From DATKKX01 sp035542775 (GTDB lineage: Bacteria > Planctomycetota > Phycisphaerae > UBA1845 > UTPLA1), in contig DATKKX010000377.1 of the NCBI GenBank assembly GCA_035542775.1, positions 1-15,057 on the forward strand: DNA of 15,057 nt, written 5' to 3'. Each line of letters opens with the position of its first letter. The first letter of the stretch is position 1. Position numbers and translations under genes: made by a program. Below the pieces are notes generated by a model. It was not told the origin of the DNA, did not search any database, and worked only from the letters and a program-made list of their open reading frames with translations. Of the stretch, positions 1-5,557 are shown piece after piece.

Positions 1-54
1 AGTGACAGGCTTGCTGTGGGATTCCCTGATGCACGCTGACTTGGGGCCACGCTC

Positions 55-1167
55 TCAGTCGCCGGCATCAGACTCGACAGCGGAGCGAGAGGTGGGCTCA
101 GCAGCCAGGTCCGATAGACCCGCGATCGCCTCGCTCACGCCGAGCCAGCGGTCGGGGGCCGGCGGAGATTCGGCGGGATCAACAAGCTTGTCGGCTTCCG
201 CAAGGGCCTGATCCGCCCGATCTTTCTCACCCGAGGCACGGAGCTTCCCCGCCCAGCCGCGGAGCAACTCCGCGCGGACGAACCGGACCGTGTCCGCAGC
301 CTTTGCGCGCGTGGCGGCGTCCTCGCCGGCAAACCAGGAGTCGACACGAGCACCAAGCCTCTGACAAAGCGCGATGCCGGCCGCGAAATCACCGGTGTCG
401 CCGAGGGCACGACAGCGTTCGATTCGAGCAAGGAAACCGACGCGGCGGGAGGCAGGAGCGGTGATAATCGGGTGAAGAACCTGCAAGCTTCGTTCCGGAC
501 GACCGGCCCGGCGGTAGGCGACTCCAATCCAGAGCTTCGCGGATTCGACAATGGCCTCGTTGGAATCGTCGAGGTAAACCGCGAGCCGGTTGCAGGCGGT
601 GAGCAGGCGTTTGCCGGATTCCTGGGACGAATCAGAGCGGGCGATCGCATCGAACACGTCGGCGAACGCGCGAAGCATGTCGATGCGATCTCTCAGGTCC
701 CTGCCGGCCGGCTCCTCTACCGGACTTTCTTTCAGCGCGCCGGCTGCACGATCGAGTAGCGCGATCGCGGCAGTCGTCATGGCCGTCAAGGCCTCGCGGC
801 CATCGTGTCCATCGGCCAATTCCGCCGAAAGGGGAGCAGCGCACCGCCTGACCAGGATGCACTGGGCGGCAGCCAGACAGGCCCGACCCCTCCCAGGCTC
901 GCCAGTGGCGGACGCCGCGACTGTTTCGAGAAGATCACACGGCTTATCGCTTTCGTTGGCGGGGGCGGAGCTTGGGGGTCTTACTGCCTCCCCCGAGGAA
1001 ATGTCGGTGCCCGCCGGGCCGGCCCTCCGGCTTGACGGCGAACGCTCTTCCGGCCCTTGGCCGGCGGCGGGCGCGCGGAACTGAGCCAGGATCATGGCAG
1101 TAGCGATCATGAACAGGAGAAGCCTGATGCCCGACGGCGATCGCGAGCATGTTTTCCGGCCGTCCAT
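55..1167 (-). CDS. Exported TPR-like helical protein of unknown function
   Basis: 370-residue protein that I do not recognise as a named family. It opens with a basic n-region and a hydrophobic stretch at about residues 14-30 (IRLLLFMIATAMILAQF), followed by APAAGQ, so a Sec signal peptide is likely and the mature protein should lie outside the cytoplasm. Residues 37-75 are Pro/Ser-rich and probably a flexible linker. From about 125 to 330 the sequence is Ala/Leu/Arg-rich and helical; the stretch around 205-270 (KLWIGVAYRRAGRPERSLQVL, then RCRALGDTGDFAAGIALCQ) has the spacing of degenerate tetratricopeptide repeats. Four cysteines cluster at 77-109. The ATG at 1167 is chosen because it begins the signal peptide; an ATG at residue 20 would remove it. 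The Shine-Dalgarno match is weak, but a near-consensus promoter lies about 75 bases upstream. It is divergent from the lipoprotein pair. A scaffold or binding role is only a guess. Confidence 0.78.
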   Translation of the reverse strand: MDGRKTCSRSPSGIRLLLFMIATAMILAQFRAPAAGQGPEERSPSSRRAGPAGTDISSGEAVRPPSSAPANESDKPCDLLETVAASATGEPGRGRACLAAAQCILVRRCAAPLSAELADGHDGREALTAMTTAAIALLDRAAGALKESPVEEPAGRDLRDRIDMLRAFADVFDAIARSDSSQESGKRLLTACNRLAVYLDDSNEAIVESAKLWIGVAYRRAGRPERSLQVLHPIITAPASRRVGFLARIERCRALGDTGDFAAGIALCQRLGARVDSWFAGEDAATRAKAADTVRFVRAELLRGWAGKLRASGEKDRADQALAEADKLVDPAESPPAPDRWLGVSEAIAGLSDLAAEPTSRSAVESDAGD

Positions 1168-1240
1168 TAAGACTCACTCGAGCAACAGGCGTAGAATCAT
1201 AAGAGCGACATCAAGCCGAACGGTCCATCCAGCAAGGCCG

Positions 1241-1268
1241 ATTATAGGCGGGCAAGGATGTTCGTCAA
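1241..1268 (-). promoter_or_regulatory. Sigma-70-type promoter for the exported TPR-like gene
   Basis: On the minus strand, TTGACG (1268-1263) and a perfect TATAAT (1246-1241) are separated by 16 bases. This predicts a start of transcription near 1234 and a leader of roughly 67 bases before the ATG at 1167. It is the closest match to the consensus promoter in the window. The call is from sequence alone. Confidence 0.7.
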
Positions 1269-1334
1269 TCGCGGAAGAGGCCCGCTAACGACGCATGGAG
1301 CATGAGGTTAAAGCGTCGCGATCCCGCAAACCGA

Positions 1335-1343
1335 TGCTAATAT
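1335..1343 (+). promoter_or_regulatory. Possible extended -10 promoter for the first lipoprotein
   Basis: TGCTAATAT has the TGn extension plus a 5/6 match to TATAAT, with no convincing -35 element at the proper distance. A start of transcription near 1350 would suit the ATG at 1378 or 1390 and would rule out the ATG at 1342, which lies inside the -10 itself. The signal is short and could be chance. Confidence 0.35.
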
Positions 1344-1389
1344 GCGCTCGCCTCGCTGGGCGCTGAGTGGGAAGAACATGAGGTGCTCC

Positions 1390-1665
1390 ATGGCCCGATT
1401 CAGCCGCTCCGCGATGGGTATCGTTTCGAGGCTGCTCATTGGGACGATGCTCGCCACTGCCGGCGGCTGCGGTGTTGACCGGCTGGCACCGACGTTGCCC
1501 GAGGCCATCCCGGGATTTACACTGGATGACCTGAAGAACATACAGAAGGACGAGAGGCTGACGACCGACGAAAAAAGGGAGCAGATCCGAACGGCCGTCG
1601 GCGCTCCGAACGATGCCGACGGCGACCGGCTCGTCGATTTTCTCTTGAATCTCACCGTACCTTAA
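1390..1665 (+). CDS. Small probable lipoprotein (first of a pair)
   Basis: 91-residue protein with no recognised family. The N-terminus (MARFSRSAMGIVSRLLIGTM then LATAGGCG) is a basic n-region and hydrophobic core ending in AGGC at residue 27, so lipid attachment to that Cys is likely. The residue at -3 is Ala rather than the usual Leu, and ATA before GG could also be a signal peptidase I site. The mature part of about 65 residues is acidic and helical, rich in Asp, Glu and Lys. ATG 1390 is chosen because GAGG lies six bases upstream and it gives a normal signal peptide; ATG 1378 is the alternative, with a weaker GGGAAG before it. It lies 91 bases upstream of a second small lipoprotein with the same GGCGxDxL junction. 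Function unknown. Confidence 0.6.
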   Translation: MARFSRSAMGIVSRLLIGTMLATAGGCGVDRLAPTLPEAIPGFTLDDLKNIQKDERLTTDEKREQIRTAVGAPNDADGDRLVDFLLNLTVP

Positions 1666-1756
1666 GCGGTGCGGCACTTCGGAAAGAGGCGTGTTTGAGG
1701 AGAACAAGGGTGGGAGGCGCGGGATCGCGCCTGATCTGGCCAGAGGAGTAGTTGCC

Positions 1757-2200
1757 ATGAGATTGCTCAAGACGGGGCTTTGTGTGGTGCTGATGGCTTG
1801 CATCGGCCTGGCTGCCGGCGGCTGCGGAACCGACCCGCTGGTCAGTGCCGGCCTGAAGGTTGCCAACAACCAGATATCGCAGCTCACCGGGGCTGAGATC
1901 AAGGCCCTCAGCGACGCAGCCATGGCGTTGATCAACTCCCAGGGCGGGCAGACCGGGCAACCGCTGACCGACGCACAAGCCGCTGCGGTGGCCAATTTCC
2001 TTTTGGTGAACGGCATCAACACGCCGGAGGACATGGAACGAGTCTCCCAGCAGGCCGAGGCGGATCCCACCTCGCTTCAAGGCCTGGATGAGCTTGCCGC
2101 GGCGTTCAATGTTGATCCGAATGACCCTGACCCCTATGTAGTGAGGCACGTGTTCGAGCAACTCTTCGGCCTACCGCCTGTCGAGGGCGAGGGTGCCTGA
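1757..2200 (+). CDS. Small probable lipoprotein (second of a pair)
   Basis: 147-residue protein, no recognised family. The signal peptide MRLLKTGLCVVLMACIGLAA leads to GGCGTD, giving a candidate lipidated Cys at residue 23 with Ala at -3, as in the gene before it. The mature chain is helical and polar (LTGAEIKALSDAAMALINSQ, LTDAQAAAVANFLL, then an acidic NDPDPY segment) and has no visible catalytic motif. The ATG at 1757 is strongly supported by AGAGGAG eight bases upstream; the in-frame ATG at 1691 would bury the signal peptide and is rejected. The shared GGCGxDxL start, the Leu-Thr-Asp/Glu helical pieces and the FLL motif suggest it may be a diverged paralogue of the upstream gene, which I could not test by alignment. 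A strong hairpin terminator follows. Confidence 0.75.
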   Translation: MRLLKTGLCVVLMACIGLAAGGCGTDPLVSAGLKVANNQISQLTGAEIKALSDAAMALINSQGGQTGQPLTDAQAAAVANFLLVNGINTPEDMERVSQQAEADPTSLQGLDELAAAFNVDPNDPDPYVVRHVFEQLFGLPPVEGEGA

Positions 2201-2274
2201 CCCACGCCAGGCCGCGGCGCTGAGCCCGCGTGCCTGGAACGTTGCGACCGGAGTGTTGACCGAGCAGTAGAATC

Positions 2275-2311
2275 ACAGCCCGTTCGGCTCTCACCGAGCG
2301 GGCTGTTTCTT
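2275..2311 (+). terminator. Intrinsic terminator after the lipoprotein pair
   Basis: A 13-bp stem (5' arm 2275-2287, 3' arm 2294-2306, one G-U pair, six-base loop CTCTCA) is followed by TTTCTT. The stem is GC-rich and lies 74 bases after the stop codon at 2200. It separates the lipoprotein pair from the riboflavin synthase unit and is the clearest rho-independent terminator in the window. Confidence 0.8.
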
Positions 2312-2338
2312 GCGCGGAACATGGCCGTTCACGCTTCG

Positions 2339-2368
2339 CTGGCACGGCCACACCGTTACTGATACGAT
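2339..2368 (+). promoter_or_regulatory. Possible promoter for ribE-pdxA
   Basis: CTGGCA (2339-2344) and TACGAT (2363-2368) each match their consensus at four of six positions, 18 bases apart, and TGa precedes the -10 as an extended element. It lies between the terminator and the riboflavin synthase start. The predicted leader of about 28 bases leaves no room for an FMN riboswitch. Moderate-to-weak evidence. Confidence 0.35.
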
Positions 2369-2402
2369 GTCCATCAGCGGCCGTGCATGGCCGGAGGCAA
2401 CC

Positions 2403-3089
2403 ATGTTCAGCGGTATCATCGATGCCATTGGCGAGATTCGTTCCGTTCGTGACGCACCGGGCGGAAAATCGCTGGTGGTGCGCGCAGCGGGCTATTGGGC
2501 GGACCTGAAACCCGGCGCCAGCGTCGCGATCGACGGAGCGTGCCTGACCGTCACGCACGCCGATGCCCAGGATGCGCAATTCGACGTGATTGCCGAGACG
2601 CTCCGGCGCACAACTCTCGGGGGCCTTCGGCCTGGCGACCGCATAAATCTGCAGAAATCTCTGGCGGTCGGTGATCGGATTGACGGGCACTTCGTGCAGG
2701 GGCACGTCGATGCGGTCGCGACCATCGCGGAAATCCGGGAATCGGGCGGAGAATCAATATGGTGGTTTTCCCTGGCACCCGAGGCATCCCCCACCGGCCA
2801 AGTTCCGGTGTCCATCGTTCCGAAGGGGTCTATCGCCGTGGACGGCATCTCCCTGACAGTGGTGGCGGTACGCCAGGGAGGATTCAGTGTCGCCCTGATA
2901 CCGACGACGTTGCGAGGAACCACCCTTGGACACAAGAAACCCGGCGCGAGAGTCAATGTCGAGACCGACATCCTCGCCCGGACGGTGGTGCAGTACCTAC
3001 AATTGCTGGGGGTCGGAACAGGCCCGCATGCCGCCGCAGCGAACGATGCGGCAATGATGGATTTGTTGAAACGCGAAGGTTTTGCATAG
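2403..3089 (+). CDS. ribE: Riboflavin synthase, alpha subunit
   Basis: Catalyses the dismutation of two 6,7-dimethyl-8-ribityllumazine molecules into riboflavin and a pyrimidine product, the last step of vitamin B2 synthesis in the cytoplasm. The 228-residue length is normal to slightly long. It has the invariant MFSGIIDAIG start and two lumazine-binding repeats: first about 1-95 (SVAIDGACLTVT at 40-51, FDVIAETLRRTTLG at 60-73), second about 98-195 (GSIAVDGISLTVV at 142-154, IPTTLRGTTLG at 166-176). The linking segment GHFVQGHVD (95-103) is typical. Residues 203-228 form a tail without recognisable conservation. ATG 2403 is fixed by the family N-terminus and by GGAGG five bases upstream; the longer in-frame ATG at 2310 is rejected. 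No other riboflavin gene is present in the window. pdxA follows after 46 bases and may be co-transcribed. Confidence 0.95.
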   Translation: MFSGIIDAIGEIRSVRDAPGGKSLVVRAAGYWADLKPGASVAIDGACLTVTHADAQDAQFDVIAETLRRTTLGGLRPGDRINLQKSLAVGDRIDGHFVQGHVDAVATIAEIRESGGESIWWFSLAPEASPTGQVPVSIVPKGSIAVDGISLTVVAVRQGGFSVALIPTTLRGTTLGHKKPGARVNVETDILARTVVQYLQLLGVGTGPHAAAANDAAMMDLLKREGFA

Positions 3090-3096
3090 CCGCGCG

Positions 3097-3117
3097 GCCG
3101 GCCCGGCGAGGGCCGGC
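3097..3117 (+). promoter_or_regulatory. GC hairpin between ribE and pdxA
   Basis: A perfect 8-bp inverted repeat, GCCGGCCC and GGGCCGGC, with a five-base loop (GGCGA), starts seven bases after the ribE stop. No T-run follows (AAGTATCC), so it is not a standard intrinsic terminator. It could reduce read-through into pdxA, protect the ribE message, or merely reflect GC-rich sequence. Confidence 0.45.
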
Positions 3118-3135
3118 AAGTATCCGGGGTGACGC

Positions 3136-4275
3136 GTGGATTCACCTGCTGAAAATGGCCCGTCAATGCCCACCATTGGGATCACCATGGGTGACCCCGC
3201 CGGCATCGGCGCGGAGGTCATCGCCAAGGCGCTGGCCGACCATTCCCTTCGCGAACGCGGCAATTTCATCGTCTACGGCATGCACGAGCAGATCGCCTAT
3301 GCCGCCGATCTGGCCGAGTTGATGCCCTATTGGATCCGCATGCCCCACGTCGACGTCGCCCGCGTCGTCGCCTCGGGCTCGACGCCGTGGACCGGCTCGA
3401 CCGTCGTGATCGCCGACTTTGATGAGTGCTTCCTGGAGGGCCGGCTGGCCCGGAAACCTACTGCGGAGGGCGGCCGGTGCAGCATGCGGTTTCTGGACGA
3501 GGCCATTGCCGACGCCCGGACCGGCCGGGTCGATGCCCTAGTGACCGGCCCGATCAACAAGACCGCCTGGGAAATGGCCCAGTTTCCATATGCCGGGCAC
3601 ACGGAACTGCTCGCCGCGCGCTGCAAAGCCCGGCATGTGACCATGATGTTCACCGGCGGCCCGCTGCGCGTTGCCCTGGCCAGCATCCATCTGCCGCTCT
3701 TTGAGTTGCGAAACAAATTCACCATCGGTCTGGTATTCCAGCCGATCGACCACCTGCACCAGGCGTTGCGGGATTGGTTCGGAGTGCCGCGACCGAGGAT
3801 CGGCGTGGCGGCGTTAAACCCCCACGCCGGCGAGAACGGCCGTTTTGGCGATGAAGAGTTGCGGGTGATTCAGCCGGCGGTCGAGATGGCCTTGCACGCC
3901 GGCATCGAGGCCAGCGGCCCGCATGCGGCGGATACGCTTTTCTGGCGGGCGGCCCAGGGGGAATTCGACGGCGTCGTCGCCATGTACCACGATCAGGCGT
4001 TGATACCCATCAAACTCCTGGCCTTCGATCGGGCCGTAAACGTGACACTGGGCCTGCCTATCGTCCGTACCAGCCCAGACCACGGAACCGCCTATGACAT
4101 CGCCGGGAAGAACGCGGCTGATCCGGGCTCGATGAAGGCCGCCATTCGGCTGGCCGTCGATCTCGCCGCACAACGTCGCCGCAACGGCCCGTCAGCCGGC
4201 CCCGATGCCCAAGCGCGGCCATGCTCATTCCGCTGGCCGCAAGTGACTCGTACGTCCATCGACGACGTAGAGTAG
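3136..4275 (+). CDS. pdxA: 4-hydroxythreonine-4-phosphate dehydrogenase
   Basis: Oxidises 4-phosphohydroxy-L-threonine with NAD to give, after decarboxylation, 3-amino-2-oxopropyl phosphate, a precursor of pyridoxine 5'-phosphate in the DXP-dependent vitamin B6 pathway; cytoplasmic and metal-dependent. Family hallmarks are GITMGDPAGIGAE (15-27), VTGPINK (136-142), AGHTELL with metal ligand His155, LNPHAGENG with His230, MYHDQ with His285, and NVTLGLPIVRTSPDHGTAYD (302-321). At 379 residues it is about 50 longer than the well-known enzymes of roughly 330, from a 10-residue N-terminal lead and a Pro/Arg-rich tail after about 345. The start is GTG at 3136, with GGGGTGA three bases before it; ATG 3166, which begins at the conserved MPTIGIT, has no ribosome-binding site but cannot be excluded. 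It lies 46 bases after ribE on the same strand. Confidence 0.94.
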   Translation: MDSPAENGPSMPTIGITMGDPAGIGAEVIAKALADHSLRERGNFIVYGMHEQIAYAADLAELMPYWIRMPHVDVARVVASGSTPWTGSTVVIADFDECFLEGRLARKPTAEGGRCSMRFLDEAIADARTGRVDALVTGPINKTAWEMAQFPYAGHTELLAARCKARHVTMMFTGGPLRVALASIHLPLFELRNKFTIGLVFQPIDHLHQALRDWFGVPRPRIGVAALNPHAGENGRFGDEELRVIQPAVEMALHAGIEASGPHAADTLFWRAAQGEFDGVVAMYHDQALIPIKLLAFDRAVNVTLGLPIVRTSPDHGTAYDIAGKNAADPGSMKAAIRLAVDLAAQRRRNGPSAGPDAQARPCSFRWPQVTRTSIDDVE

Positions 4276-4409
4276 CCCCGTGATCCGAACCACACATCAA
4301 ATAGAGGGAATCAGTTGCCGGTCCAGAAGGAGGCAAACGACGCAATTCCGCCGACATCAGGAGATCGCTGGCAACAACCATCCCCTCCCCCGTGCGGCTC
4401 CTTGAGCGA

Positions 4410-4697
4410 TCAGGTTTCGGACCAGCCTTCCGACTTGTCGCGGGCTTCGGCGTCCCCTGGCAAGTTAGCCGCTTGTGCCATATGGGCCGTGATCTGGTCA
4501 AGTACTTTGCGGCACTGTGGGCACACATCCACATGCGCCCGGATTCTCAACAGGGCGGGATCGTCTTCGCCAGACGCAAGTTGTTGTATTCTCTCGGTTC
4601 TTGGGCAACGCACTTCAACGCCACTCCTTGCCGGGGACACGCGGCCAGCCCGGCTCCAACGGGTGCCCGAACCGGAAAGCCGCACAGGCCCGCTCAT
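4410..4697 (-). CDS. Small zinc-finger anti-sigma-like protein
   Basis: 95-residue soluble protein. The core is a short helical domain with Cys31, then LASGEDDPALLRIRAHVDVC at 40-59, followed by PQC; this places His55-x3-Cys59-x2-Cys62, the signature of zinc-binding anti-sigma (ZAS, 'putative zinc-finger') domains, with Cys31 a candidate fourth ligand. It has no membrane segment or signal peptide. The first 30 residues are Arg/Ser/Gly-rich and the last 25 polar. ATG 4697 is chosen because TAAGGAG lies five bases upstream; the adjacent TTG at 4700 is too close. In Planctomycetes such fingers often occur at the N-terminus of Ser/Thr kinases; here it is a separate gene divergent from an ECF sigma factor and a kinase, so binding of that sigma factor is a reasonable inference, not shown. 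It is convergent with pdxA. Confidence 0.7.
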   Translation of the reverse strand: MSGPVRLSGSGTRWSRAGRVSPARSGVEVRCPRTERIQQLASGEDDPALLRIRAHVDVCPQCRKVLDQITAHMAQAANLPGDAEARDKSEGWSET

Positions 4698-4731
4698 CAA
4701 CTCTCCTTAATGCATAAATAACTCACATCCG

Positions 4732-4760
4732 CCGCCCTGGAAGGCGGTTTGAATAACCGC
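4732..4760. repeat. Overlapping inverted repeats in the divergent sigma/anti-sigma region
   Basis: Two mutually exclusive hairpins share the sequence GGCGG: CCGCC (4732-4736) pairs with GGCGG (4743-4747), and GCGGTT (4744-4749) pairs with AACCGC (4755-4760) around TGAAT. The second repeat ends six bases before the predicted -35 of the sigma-factor promoter. It could be a protein-binding operator for either divergent gene, or a switching structure in the leader of the minus-strand gene. Both are inference. Confidence 0.4.
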
Positions 4761-4765
4761 TTCTC

Positions 4766-4794
4766 TTGAATCCCCCCCCAAATCCAGCGATAAT
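4766..4794 (+). promoter_or_regulatory. Promoter for the ECF sigma/kinase genes
   Basis: TTGAAT (4766-4771) and GATAAT (4789-4794) are separated by exactly 17 bases and match the sigma-70 consensus at four and five of six positions. Transcription would begin near 4801, leaving a leader of about 56 bases before ATG 4857. Because it resembles a housekeeping promoter, simple autoregulation by the encoded ECF factor is not evident here. Confidence 0.55.
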
Positions 4795-4856
4795 GGTGCC
4801 TGGGAAGCGCAGAGAATTGCAGTTTTCTCAACTGTCCCGGGGTGAGGAGCAACTCG

Positions 4857-5429
4857 ATGGCATGGCTCAGGAAGGACCATCTGACCGCTGGCGATACAGA
4901 TCAGACCGACTCTTCGCGAGGGCTCCCTGACGCAATGGAGGCCGTCTACGAGGAATTGCGACAGGTCGCCGCGAACTACCTCCGCTACGAACGGCCAGGC
5001 CATACGCTGCAGACAACCGCTTTGCTGCACGAGGCTTATGTGCGCCTCGCCGAGCAGTGCAATCGCCGGTGGTCCAGCCGGGCCGACTTCTGCGCCGCTG
5101 CCAGCCAGGCTATCCGCCGGGTGTTGATTGACTATGCTCGAGGCCATCGGGCGGCGAAAAGAGGTGGCCCCAACCCGGAGCGTGTGCTTCTGGACGCAGC
5201 CCTCCTGACGCCGGATCAACCGAGCGTCGACTTGTTGGATCTTGATCAGGCGTTGAAACACTTGGCGGCGCTGTCGGAGCGTCAGGCCCGGGTTGTCGAG
5301 TTGCGCTACTTCGGCGGGCTGGCCGAGGAGGAGACCGCCGAAACGCTCGGCGTTTCGCGTCGAACCGTGCAAAAGGACTGGCGATTGGCCCGCGCCTGGC
5401 TGCTCCGGGAACTGGGCCGAAGCTCCTGA
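4857..5429 (+). CDS. ECF-type RNA polymerase sigma factor (planctomycete ECF subgroup)
   Basis: 190-residue sigma factor that would direct RNA polymerase to a special promoter set. Region 2 spans about 24-100 and carries the subgroup hallmarks YLRYERPGHTLQTTALLHEA (41-60), a DF-CAAASQAIRRVLIDYAR segment (77-95) and AKRGG (100-104). Region 4 spans about 130-187, with the helix-turn-helix around AEEETAETLGVSRRTVQKDW (156-175). This fits the Sigma70_ECF type common in Planctomycetes and Acidobacteria. ATG 4857 is preferred because GAGGAG lies seven bases upstream; the in-frame GTG at 4842 lacks such a site. The next gene, on the same strand 128 bases on, is a membrane Ser/Thr kinase, the usual partner of this subgroup, and a zinc-finger protein is divergent. 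The signal and target promoters are unknown. Confidence 0.93.
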   Translation: MAWLRKDHLTAGDTDQTDSSRGLPDAMEAVYEELRQVAANYLRYERPGHTLQTTALLHEAYVRLAEQCNRRWSSRADFCAAASQAIRRVLIDYARGHRAAKRGGPNPERVLLDAALLTPDQPSVDLLDLDQALKHLAALSERQARVVELRYFGGLAEEETAETLGVSRRTVQKDWRLARAWLLRELGRSS

Positions 5430-5557
5430 CGCCGGTGCCGGCGGCGGAATTGCGTCAAAGCGAGTCGGGCTCCGCCTTTGTCGAGCCTCTTCTCGCGACA
5501 AATGAGCAGCTCTCGAACCGGAACCGGTACAAGCGGCCATCTCAGGGACCTGCCGAA

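Noticed and set aside
1285..2070. 261-residue minus-strand open frame across the two lipoprotein genes
   Set aside because: Its translation has no motif or ribosome-binding site, and the plus-strand frames have signal peptides, a strong AGAGGAG site and a terminator.
2312..2402. FMN riboswitch in front of ribE
   Set aside because: The stretch between the terminator and the start codon is under 100 bases, carries a promoter-like signal, and shows none of the conserved RFN-element sequence.
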